The translations under genes were made by a program, and so were the position numbers. Of a stretch of 64,000 nucleotides of DNA, positions 33,372-42,764 are shown piece by piece. The DNA is taken from NCBI GenBank assembly GCA_030280995.1, contig JASXTE010000001.1, forward strand, positions 18,850,606-18,914,605, read 5' to 3'. The notes under the pieces were generated by a model. The model saw only the letters and a list, made by a program, of their open reading frames with translations. It ran no database searches and was not told the origin of the DNA. Origin of the DNA: Hemileia vastatrix. Taxonomy: Eukaryota; Basidiomycota; Pucciniomycetes; Pucciniales; Zaghouaniaceae. Position 1 is the stretch's first letter. Every line of letters begins with the position of its first letter.

Positions 33372-34829
33372 ATGCCTTGTCGTCCTAGATCTTCTCAAAG
33401 GCAGCCATCACCGAGTTGTTCTTCAAATCCCACTACTCCCTCTTTCCCCCGCTCAGCCGAGAAATCTTAGATCGTTCAATTAAAAAAAGATGATCATCTC
33501 ATTCTTATCAACTGGCTGAAAACCAAATCTAACTATGATTCTTGTTTTGGTACTGAGTATTCAACTAAAGTAGGACGGCCCCCAGCAACAAAAGTTAATG
33601 GCTATTGTTTAATGGCAAATGAATTACGGAATATGACCAAGAGAAGGATTGATCTTTTGCCTAAACAGATGTCTGAACGCTTCAAGAATTATCGAGCCAA
33701 ATACAAGAAGGCAAAGGCTCTTTCATCTTCCACTGGTTTTGGGGTTACCGACATTGATATAACTAAGGGTATCAAATCCATAGACAATAAACTTGATTCT
33801 TTATTTCCTTACTTTAAAGAGATGGATGCAATTTTTGGAGAGCAAGCCAATGATAATTCTGTAAACATGTTGGATGGAGAAGATCATATCTCCAAACATG
33901 ATGTTGAAGCGAATCTTTTAACATCTTCTTCCTCCACTCAAGCCTCCGCTCATTTGAATGAGACATATCTAGATAGATTTTTTGTAGATCCTATAGGTGA
34001 TTTAACCCAACCAAATCTAACACAGGTCTTTTTCTTTTTTCTTTTATCTTATCATTTCTATTTTTTATTTACTTATCTTTATCTTATTTCTTAAAAGGCT
34101 GATGAACAAACCCAGGATCCTCAATCAACTGAGTCTGAAGGTAGTGACAATGATGAGGAGGAAAATATGACCTTTAACAAGAAGCATAGGTCTTCAAGTA
34201 GTCTAAATTTCCACTCACAAAGAAGACAAAAAAGTGATACTTCATCACAAACCCCTTTTTCGTCTATGGAAAATTTTTTAGAGAAACGTGATGCTGGTAA
34301 GTGATACCATACCTCTTATTACTTTACTCTACTTTTCTTCCACTTTATATTAATTTTTGTTATCACTCTAGAACAAGTAGAAATTTCTAAAGAGACTATA
34401 AGCTTTGAAAAGAAGAAATATGAGCTCTCTTTAAGGAGGGATGATAGGCTACAAGATTTGGAAGAGAGGAAGTACGAGCTCTCTTTATGGAAGGATGATT
34501 GGGCACAAGATTTGGAGGAGAGGAAGTACAAGCTCTCTTTACGGAAGGATGATTGGGCCCAAGATTTGGAGGAGAGGAAGTACCAGCTCTCTTTACGGAA
34601 GGATGATTGGGCCCAAGATTTTGAGGAGAAGAAGCTTGAGTTAACTCTAAGTATTGAAAAATAAAAAAAAGAGGAGAAAACACTCGAACATCAGAACCTA
34701 TTAGAGCAGATGAAATATAAGTTTGATCATGAAGAAAATTCCAAAAAGAAAGATTTCTTGATAGAATGTGTTAAAGCTAATAAATCTGTTGAGGAAATTG
34801 AAGGTTTAAAGAAATTGTTGGATGACTAG
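33372..34829 (+). pseudogene. Myb/SANT-like DNA-binding protein of element 1
   Basis: Three exons with GT-AG introns: 33372-34025, 34098-34296 and 34372-34829. Exon 1 has DHLILINWLKTKSNY and a downstream RMSERFKNYR-like helix (KQMSERFKNYRAKYKKAK), a Myb/SANT-like fold as in the second ORF of Harbinger elements. That partner normally recruits the transposase to DNA. The C-terminus is a coiled coil built from five 18-residue repeats with the core LSLRKDDWAQDLEERK (34395-34640). In-frame TAG at 33468 and TAA at 34662 interrupt the frame. The TAA is also present in the copy at 52.1 kb, while the TAG is not. The start is the first ATG after the subterminal repeats and matches that of the other copy. 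Confidence 0.75.
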
Positions 34830-34994
34830 TTTGTTTTATTTCTCTCACACTTCAACTGTTCATATTTATTTGTACATAAAATTTTCAATAATTTCCTTTA
34901 TTTCATTACTCTATCTATCATTACTTGAATTTTAATATTTTAATGTTAAATATTCTTTTTTTAAATAAAATTTTCATGTCTCCTTTGAAAATTT

Positions 34995-35425
34995 GACAAT
35001 CCCCCACCCCTGGATTTTTTTGAAGTAAGGGGTGGGTATCACCAAAATTCTTTCATGTCATGAATATTGAAAGTCTTATATGAAACTTTGTCTTTACTAC
35101 CCCCTGCATTTTACTGGTATCCCAAAAATTCTTACATGTCAAGAATTTCACAAGTCTTATAAGAAATTTTTGCAAAACCCCCCATGGATTTTATTGAAGT
35201 AAGGGACGGGTATCACCAAAAAAATTTCACCAAAATATTTACAAGTCAAAAAAATTCTATATCTGTTTTAAAAATTGGCAATACTCTCCCCTGCATTTTA
35301 TTGAAGCAAGGGGTGGGTATCACCAAAAATTTTCTAAGTCATCAATTTCACATGTCAGATTTGAAAATTTGGCAATACCCCCCCCCCCCCCTGCATTTTA
35401 TTGAAGTAAGGGGTGGAATTCATCT
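34995..35425. repeat. Tandem array with TIR-like motif
   Basis: Four to five imperfect units of roughly 90-105 bp, each with TGCATTTTATTGAAGTAAGG and GGTGGGTATCACCAAAA. Examples start near 35025, 35199, 35304 and 35405. The array lies between the convergent Myb-like and TET-like genes. GGGTATCA is shared with the element's terminal repeat. A sister array is at 52495-52810. Confidence 0.65.
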
Positions 35426-35469
35426 AAATTTAATATTATTACATAAATTATTTAATAAATATCTAATAT

Positions 35470-35660
35470 ATATCAATTTCCCTAGTTTAAAGTAATGACA
35501 ATTCCTCAAGCCAAAATGCAGACCAAGTCTAGAAACAAAAGTTTGGGACTTTCCACAGGTATAGGCAAGAGGAACCCAATGAAACAAATAAATGATATCA
35601 TGATTACCTGTTATACAACCAAAGGTCGTTGGCTCATCACATTACTTGAGAAAATTGATA
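35470..35660 (-). repeat. Conserved block downstream of TET-like gene
   Basis: On the minus strand it contains GAGCCAACGACCTTTGG, GTTGTATAACAGGTAATCATG and CCTATACCTGTGGAAAGTCC. It is almost the same as 63860-64000, downstream of the TET-like gene of element 3. This suggests a functional 3' untranslated or intergenic control segment. Confidence 0.55.
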
Positions 35661-35715
35661 TATAAAAATATTTATTAAAAATTTATGAAAAAATATAAAA
35701 TGTTCGATGACAACT

Positions 35716-36328
35716 CTAATCCCCATACTTTTTGGATCTAGAAAAAGTTTTTTTAAATCGAATAACTTTACCTTCTTTATTTACCTTATTGATTCTTTGA
35801 ATCAACTTATGACTGATTTGAAATGAGCAACCAAAATGTGTGAAATCTTGATGGGATTCCAAACCAGCAGGAGCTTTGGTCATTTGATGATTATCCTTAG
35901 AAGAATTCCAAATAGTTTTGATGATGCCCTTTCCCAAACCAAAATCAATGATGCACCGGTGGTCTGGAAAATATAAACCATGTCCTTTGATTTTAGCTGG
36001 AGATGGTGTTGGGTGGCCAGTTATTGGATTGATATATGAGAATATAACAAAAGTAAGAAAATTGGCATCATTCCTATCGATATGAATCCTATTGTGGAAT
36101 CCAGAATGAGTGATGATAACATTAGAAAATAAAAGATATTTGTGGCTGATATCTTCCAATTCGGTATTCCAAATTTGGTTGCAAGTTCATGATTTTTTTC
36201 AATTGCTTTATTACAGAGATTTTTGAGTCAAAAAGCAAGAAAAGAGTTAAAGGAAGGTAGAGTGTCCCATAAGCAAAAATCTTCATCTTTTTGAGCTTTA
36301 GTGATATTCTTGAGCAATGAATATATGC
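35716..36328 (-). pseudogene. TET/JBP-like 2OG-Fe(II) oxygenase of element 1
   Basis: The main exon begins after a 3' splice site at 36329-36330 and reads AYIHCSRILLKLKK-type sequence in shifted frames, then GIPN..ISHKYLLFSNVIITHSG. The catalytic core shows HIDRND (an HxD iron ligand pair), YINPITGHPTPSPAKIKGHG, FPDHRCIIDFG and DNHQMTKAP, whose His would be the third iron ligand. These fit the TET/JBP-like family that oxidises 5-methyl-pyrimidines in DNA and is expanded in rust genomes. The last 147 codons (35716-36159) are open. A stop lies near 36222 and no first coding exon is visible upstream. The family call is from motifs and sister copies, without a profile search. Confidence 0.65.
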
Positions 36329-36439
36329 CTATATAATTGAAATGCCTAGATAATAATCATATAAGAGTTTCAGAATCTTTATCCTCTAAATATGCAATAT
36401 AAAAATGTGAAATAAGACAAGTGAAATTTGGAAAAAATT

Positions 36440-36765
36440 TCAACTTCAAAGGTCAAAATCTCAGCAACCACTGAACCTAATTCAAACCTGTTTGTGGCAA
36501 ATGAAAGATATGCTTTAGTAGAATCTTCAGTTAAAGGACATGTGATTTAAATAAACCTAACCCTAATTTGTTACATAAAAAAATGAAATAAAAATTTAAA
36601 TTGGGAAAAAAAAGGCTCAACTTTAACGGTCAATATCTCAGCAACCACTGAATTAAATTCAAATCTGTTTGTAGGAAATGAAAGGTAGCCTTTAGGAAAA
36701 TCTTTGGAAAAAAGAACATTATATTTGAATAAACCTAACCCTAATTCCGAGTCTGATTTTCAAAA
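36440..36765. repeat. Tandem pair of ~165-bp blocks upstream of TET-like exon
   Basis: Two units, each with GGTCAA(A/T)ATCTCAGCAACCAC, TTCAAA(C/T)CTGTTTGT and AACCTAACCCTAATT. A third diverged copy is at 22245-22400. It lies in the position of the first intron or lost first exon of the TET-like gene. The single CCTAACCCTAA word is not a telomere repeat. Confidence 0.65.
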
Positions 36766-36899
36766 TTTTACAAAAACTTGAAAAGTGGTAATGAAGATGA
36801 GATCAAAAGGAGTTTTATAAGTTCACTGTTATCCAGATAAGAGTCATACATATATTTAAGTATGAAGTTTTCATAAAAGGAATGAGATATCATATAGGC

Positions 36900-37170
36900 A
36901 TGAAAAAAGGAGATGAAACTTACCTTGATTGAAAAGTAGGAAAAATAGAGTGAGAAAGATTGATGTTGGAATTGTGGGGAAATTGAATATGGAGTAAGTG
37001 AAATGCATAAAGAATGTGCAATGTATGTGCTTCAATGAAATGGAGCCAAAAAAAAGTGAAATAAGGGAAAGGGGGGATAATGACCATGCCAAGGAGGGAT
37101 GAAGAGTAGGTTGATGGAGCTAAAAAAGAAAGTAAAGAGGGAGAGAAAAAAAGGTTAATTATACCATTGA
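36900..37170. repeat. Purine-rich arm (half of a foldback), element 1
   Basis: The + strand is rich in A and G (GGGAAAGGGGGGATAATG and GTAAAGAGGGAGAG). It occupies the same place, between TET-like exon and leader exon, as the complete foldback of element 2. Only the purine side is clear here. Confidence 0.45.
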
Positions 37171-37282
37171 AATCCAAAATAACCACTTACAAAAAAAATT
37201 TAGATAAAAAAATAAAATAAACAGAAAAAAACAAAAAAAAATTATAATTAGTAATCAAAAAATCAAAAAAAAGAATAAAATG

Positions 37283-37560
37283 ACTTACCTGGTGAGATGA
37301 GATGACAAAATGAATGAAACCAAATTGTTTGAGGGATGTTGGAGGAGAATAGGAAAAGGATATGAGGGATGAATGAAAAAAAAAATCACTGACAAAATAT
37401 GCAATTTCAGAAAATATGCGATTTCATGTTGAGCTGGTGAAAGAAAACCAATGAGCCATCCAAAAAAAAGATCTTCACCATAAATTCCAAAAAAAAAATG
37501 AATATGCAACAAAACAAAATACCAAACCAAGCGAATGAATTACACAAAGAGGACATTTGG
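37283..37560 (-). other. Putative non-coding leader exon of TET-like gene, element 1
   Basis: On the minus strand a conserved block with CAGCTCAACATGAAATC ends in CACCAG then GTAAGT, a strong splice donor at 37288. The same block and donor occur at 56874 (element 2) and 61221 (element 3), always between transposase and TET-like gene and in the TET direction. It is probably a 5' untranslated exon of the TET-like mRNA. Confidence 0.5.
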
Positions 37561-37578
37561 AGAGTAAAAAAAAATAAT

Positions 37579-38814
37579 TTAAAAGGGTGGTGAAGAGACA
37601 TGTTGGAGAGTAATAGGCATAATGATAGAGCGTATGCCAGTTGAATGAATGTTTTGTGATTCAAGGTAGGAAAGAGCCGGTGCTGGTTCAGGATCCTCTT
37701 CTTCATAAAGATCATTCCACTCATCCTTTAAATCAGCTAGGTTGTTGTGGAGTATAATGCAAGTCATTATCCAATGATTTGCAGTTTTGATTTCCATTTT
37801 ATTTTGAAATTGGATTCTGAGTTCATGGAAACTAAAAAATCTTCCCTTTAAAATCCCTATAGCATCTTTAATTTGTAATTCTGATTGGGAAAGGTGATAG
37901 TTAAAGGTAGTTTTGAGGTCATTTTCTGAAGTTGCACCACAAGAGCAGGTATAATGTACTTCTCACTTGCATATGCTGAGTCTGAAAGGAGGTACTGAGA
38001 TTTGTCAAAGTATGAGTGAGGACTTTGAGAAATCCTCATTCTTTGGAAGACAAAAGAGTCATGAAATGAGCCAGGGCAGCCACTATTAAAAGAAATAAAA
38101 TTTTTGTTGACATCACAGACAAGTTGAATGGAAATAGAGTATCTACAAAGATGGTTTAAAGTTAGTTTATGAAAGATGTGATATTGGAGAACATTTTAAA
38201 GAAGCCATTTTTTGAAATTAAAATAATGGTTGCCATCATCAGCAGGTTTTTGACTCAAAGGTATAGTTGTACCATCAACAAAACCTACACATCCAGGGAA
38301 ATCTTCAGCTTGCATTACTTAAGAGGATTCAAGTCGCTGTTCTGGAATTGGCCTAGCAAGTGTTTGAGACTTGAGGGAAAGGATAGCAATCATACAGCGC
38401 TTGGTGTATAATATCACGGTACCATATCCTATGTTAAAGAGATTATCCAAACGTCTTACAGCAGCACCATTTCCATTTGAGCCAAAGAGACATAGTGCAA
38501 CAGCAAGTTGGATGGCAGGATTACACTGTTTGTTATGGGAATTTTTATGAAAGATAGGATGATCGGAGATGAGTTGATAAAGTTTGAAGATGGGTGAAGT
38601 TTAAATGAAGAATGTTGAGAATGGAGGCCAGATCATATCAGGGATCATGATAAAGATTTAGCCCCCTGGTGATGATGTAAAGCTTTTTGGAAAGAAAACA
38701 CATATAAGCTATAGCATCTTCCAAATCTGAGTCAGATTTATTGTAAAGAACTAAAAGAAAAGTAATAGCATTCATTGCTGAGTGAAGTAGCTTCCTAGTA
38801 GAGAGGTGTTTCAT
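37579..38814 (-). pseudogene. Harbinger-type DDE transposase, element 1
   Basis: Starts MKHLSTRKLLHSAMNAITF at 38814. After a small deletion near 38600 and a frameshift, the core has LFGSNGNGAAVRRLDNLFNI, then CVGFVDGTTIPLS with the first catalytic Asp (near 38250-38290). An intron region lies near 38110-38190. GSFHDSFVFQRM with the second Asp follows (38050). The third acidic position reads IKDAIGILKG where copy 2 has IERAIGILKG, so the catalytic Glu is changed to Lys. The C-terminus HWIMTCIILHNNLADLKDEW is intact (37579-37797). DDE transposases of this family cut and paste the element at its inverted repeats. Confidence 0.8.
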
Positions 38815-39075
38815 TGTTGCTGGTAGAAGGTTTAGGTGATGAGTTGGAAGTGGGAATTCACCACCAAATGTGCAGTTGGGGTGTGTAGATAGAAAAAAAA
38901 CTTAAGTGTTCGCCACCAAAATTAAGTAGCATAGAGTGAGGAAAGACTTAAGGATGGCATCAGCAATTATGAGTCATGTGACTTTCTTGCAAATCCATCA
39001 CGGATGAGATGAGTTTGGGATCAGGAATTAGGAATGGAAATTGGGGTATATGAGGTAGGATAATTCATTATTGTG

Positions 39076-39115
39076 GATTCCTTATCCACTAGCCCTGGGG
39101 CTAGTGGATAAGAAT
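39076..39115. repeat. Conserved subterminal hairpin, element 1
   Basis: CTTATCCACTAGCCC, a 2-base loop, then GGGCTAGTGGATAAG: a perfect 15-bp stem extended by GATT/AATC. Element 2 has the same hairpin at 59200-59240. It lies about 80 bases inside the right end, suggesting a role in transposition. Confidence 0.75.
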
Positions 39116-39164
39116 CTTCCGCAATTAATAATGTATGATCCTGGAAAAAAAAATTCCTGATCCA

Positions 39165-39195
39165 TAATTGCAGATCCCTGAACATTGATACCCCC
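39165..39195 (-). repeat. Right terminal inverted repeat, element 1
   Basis: On the minus strand it reads GGGGGTATCAATGTTCAGGG then ATCTGCAATTA. The bases TG (39196-39197) separate it from the target duplication ATA at 39198-39200. In element 2 these two bases are TA. Confidence 0.85.
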
Positions 39196-39197
39196 TG

Positions 39198-41040
39198 ATA
39201 TATAAAGAACTAACAAATAATTTCTGAACCATTGACCACACTGATAAAGAAATCAGAAGCTTTCTTTGGAACAATGAAAGACAACAGGCTTTAGATAAGT
39301 TGAAAGAATTTTTAATTACAGCTCCTATCTTGGGACTACCAAATTTCCAATAACCTTTTATATTTTATACTGATGCAAGTTTTATTGGCTTGGGTGCTGC
39401 TGTACAACTAAAACAACTTATTAAAGGGAAAATGTCAGAAGTAGTAATTTTCTATATTTTACGTACTTTAAGAAGTAGTGAGTTCAAATATGGCTCTACT
39501 CAACTTGAATGCTTGGCATTAGTATGGGCTCTTGAGAAGCTACATTATTACCTTGAAGACCAAAAATTTGAGTTAATAACTGACGGTAGTGCAGTTAAGT
39601 CACTCCTAAACATGAGAACCCCTAATAGGCATATGTTTAGATGGAAATTGGCTGTACAAGAATATAGAGGACGTATGACTAATACACATAGATCAGAAAC
39701 TTTACACTCTAATTTAGATCTGCTGTCTAGAGTAACTCTACCTGATAATTATGATAATCCTGCTCAAGTTCCTGAAACAGAGATTATTATAATTTATGGC
39801 ATTTATATTGTAGATCTTGAGGATGAATTTATGCAATCAATTCTTGATAATTATGCTTCAGATCCTGACTTGAGTAAAATTAATACAATATTAAATGATC
39901 CATCTAATGCCTCAATGAGTGTTTTAATAAAAACATTACCACAAAAATATAAGGAAGCATTAGAAAAAGTAAAATTTTCTATTGAGGATGCTTTTATATA
40001 TTACAGGAAGAAATTAAGTAATGTGATTGTGATTCCCCCATCAATGAAGGAGTTAATGTTAAGTATATGTCATGATGATATACTAGCAGGTCATTTTGAC
40101 TTCTATAAAACATTAATCAGAGTAAAAAATACAGCTTGTTGGATTAACATGTCTGATGATACTCAAGAATATGTTGAGACATGTGATTCTTGTCAAAAAT
40201 CTAAAAGATTAACAGGAAAAAGAGCTGTTTTGTTACAGAAAATTGAGCAACCAAAAGCTCCATGTGAAATAGTCAACATGGACTTTGTAAAAGGTTTGCC
40301 AGTAGCAGGGCATAAGAGCTATAACTCCTGCTGGGTAATTGTAGATAGATGTACAAAAAATGTGTAAATTTATTCCTACCCACAAAGAGGTTTCTGCAAA
40401 GGACTTAGCTATTTTATGGTAGACACAAATGTTAAATATAGCAGGATTACCCAAGGCATTAGTTTCAGACAGAGATCCTAAATTTACTTTTGAGTTCTGG
40501 ACATCACTTATGGATGTTTCAGGGTGTCAATTAAAAATTTCTACAGCACACCATCTACAGACTGATGGGCTAGCAGAAAGAATGATACAAACCTTAGAAG
40601 ATATGATAAGAAGATATTGTGCTTTTGGTCTTAACTTTAAAGACAATGACAAATTCACTCATCATTGGGTAACCCTTATCCCAGGTTTAGAATTTGCATA
40701 AAATAGTACAGTACATTATGTCACTGGCAAAAATGCATTTGAGTTATTGTTGCATTATTTACTTAATACTCCTTCTAAAACTCTTAAGAAATTACCTAGC
40801 TTGGATATCTATCCAGGTACAAAATCTTTTCTTTGGATGAAACAATTATGCAGAACATTCTCAAGAATGTATAAATAAGGCATTTGAGTATGAGAAGAAA
40901 AGATGGGATAAAGCCTGTAAAGAGAAAATGTTCAAAGAGGGTGATGAAGTCCTTATTTATACACTTCATTTCAATTTAAATGGTAAAGTTAAATTGAAAG
41001 TTCCATTCATTGGACCATTTGTAGTAAAAAGGATAATTGG
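39198..41040 (+). pseudogene. RNase H and integrase, copy D (between insertions)
   Basis: Resumes the RT connection after the Harbinger insertion. FYTDASFIGLG lies near 39365-39395. The 325-codon frame at 39390-40367 is the longest in the window: RNase H (STQLECLALVWALEK, ELITDGSAV), the linker, the complete integrase zinc finger (CHDDILAGH..CDSCQKSKRL) and the first catalytic Asp (VNMDFVKGL). A frameshift in an A run near 40357 ends it. The 40429-40701 frame continues with ALVSDRDPKFTFEFW (Asp) and LQTDGLAERMIQTL (Glu). Later stops lead to 41040, where an LTR is inserted. Confidence 0.85.
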
Positions 41041-42322
41041 TATTGGCCGGTCATCTAGAAGAAGAGGAGAAAGAAGGGGAAACAAAGAGGAGGAAAAAAG
41101 ATAATATAAAGGGAATTGAAATAAAAAAATCAAGTACTATAATTATTTTAAAAGGGAGGCAACGAGTAGAATCTAGGGACTTTATATGACAGTGAGGTTT
41201 TAATAAATTTTAATATAATTATTTAAAAAGTAGTTATTTTCAATGCGCGGTAAACACTATTCTTATTATTAGACCTATTGCAACCTGTAGTTATTTATAT
41301 AAAATTTAAATTAGATTTATAAGACTAATAAAAATGATAATAAACGTGTATATATTAAAAGTATGTTCAAGTTTGAGTGTAAAGTAAGTGATCGGGCTAC
41401 AGGGGGATTCCAAAGGCCCTTATATAGGCAAGGGGCCCTCTGAAGTGCCACAAAAAATTATATTCTATAAAAAATAAAATAAGAAATAATTAATAATTAA
41501 AATTAAGTGTACCAAAGCTGTAAGGGGAAAAATATAAAAAAATTAATTAAAAAATAAGTAAGAGCCCAAAAAATCTACCAATTTAACCCCATTCAAATCT
41601 TTTAAATAAGTGAGTAATTAAATAAGATTGAAACACTTGAAGTATTAATTAATTCAATTCATAACATGTTTGATAATAGCCAATTTGAAGTTAAACATAA
41701 AAATTAAACTATTTTAACATAATAATTAGTGTAATTAATTAATTAAGTCTGAAACATAAGATATTAACTAATATAACCAATTTTATTAGTGTTAGAATTA
41801 AATTGAGTTAAAACAATTTATTAATTTAATATTATTACTAAATTTTAGAATAAAACATTAGTAATTAATTAAATACAATGTTTTAACTAATTTAATACCT
41901 TAATGACATAATTATGAGTCAAAAAAGCGCTCAATATTCATAATTCTTATGATATAAAAGTTTTATTTAATACTTTAATTTTATTTATTTATTTAATTAT
42001 ATTATAAATTAATATTTTGATTTTTTAACTATAATATATTTAATAAATTAATTAATAATTTATAAGTATTAAATACATGAAAAATGCGCCAACATTTTAT
42101 AGAATATAAAGTGTTTTATGAGTTTTAATTGTATCTATAATTTATTTAATAATAAATTTAATATAACCCTTATTATAGTTATATTATAATACAATTGTTA
42201 TATAATTTTATTATGCAATATAATATTAATTTATATACATAAAATGCATAATTTTTCGCCCTCATTAAGCTCCAATAGATTAACATACAATTTACTGGAC
42301 TTCTGGTACAGCCTGGCTGACA
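41041..42322 (-). repeat. Isolated LTR, third family, - orientation, inside copy D integrase
   Basis: The reverse complement starts TGTCAGCCAGGCTGTACCAG and ends CCGGCCAATA, aligning end to end with 25933-27165. Target duplication: ATTGG (41036-41040) and GTTGG (42323-42327). Integrase coding of copy D continues across it without loss. It is a solo LTR left after recombination between two LTRs. Confidence 0.8.
41418..41427 (-). promoter_or_regulatory. TATA box of the inverted solo LTR
   Basis: CTATATAAGG on the minus strand within GCCTATATAAGGGCC, equivalent to 26792 of the + orientation copy. Confidence 0.45.
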
Positions 42323-42640
42323 GTTGGTAACAATGCTGTTGAAGTTATTCTATATACACCATATGATAGAAAACATCCAGTATTTCTTATTTCTTTTATA
42401 AAACCATAAAACTCTAATGATACTTCTCTATTTCCCAGAAGATCAGGAAGGAATATACAGAAACCTGAAGAAAAAGTTGAAAAAGAAGAAATTGAAAAGA
42501 TACTTAAAAAGAGACACCTTACATAAGAAAAGGGAGTTGAGTATCTATTAAGGTTTAGAAATAAATCAAGTGAATATGACCAGTGGATTCCAGAAAATTA
42601 AATCTCTGATCATAAAAGTATCTTGAAAAGATTTAAAACC
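42323..42640 (+). pseudogene. Integrase C-terminus and chromodomain, copy D
   Basis: NAVEVILYTPYDRKHPVF follows the solo LTR directly. Then come basic helices (KEEIEKILKKRHLT), a stop at about 42525, and GVEYLLRFRNKSSEYDQWIP followed by EN and a TAA at 42599. The EYLLRF..YDQWIPE pattern is a chromodomain, which binds histone marks and directs integration into heterochromatin in chromoviruses. This is the clearest chromodomain in the window. Confidence 0.75.
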
Positions 42641-42764
42641 AAATAATACTGTTAAAATTCAGTATATGTATAATAGTAAATTTAAAAATTATTTTTCTAT
42701 TCACTCCATACTTATTAATGAAAATGTCTTAACATTTTTTTATTGTTTTTTTTGGGTGAGGGAG

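Larger units (their letters stand above)
33005..39197. mobile_element. PIF/Harbinger-type composite carrying a TET-like gene (element 1)
   Basis: The ends are inverted repeats of about 31 bp: the left starts GGGGGTATCAATG and the right reads CATTGATACCCCC then TG. Both flanks carry ATA (33002-33004 and 39198-39200), a 3-bp target duplication. The element lies within the RT of copy D, whose sequence resumes exactly after it, which fixes both boundaries. Inside are a Myb/SANT-like gene (+), a TET/JBP-like gene (-) and a DDE transposase (-). The size is 6,193 bp. All three genes carry at least one lesion. The element at 50349-59321 has the same plan. Confidence 0.85.

Noticed and set aside
34319..34683. 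Minus-strand ORFs with repeated SSPPNLGPNHPSVKR
   Set aside because: They are antisense shadows of the 54-base coiled-coil repeats of the Myb-like gene.
36490..36760. CCTAACCCTAA words suggesting telomeric repeats
   Set aside because: Only one copy per ~165-bp block, embedded in a conserved non-coding repeat. There is no tandem TTAGGG array.
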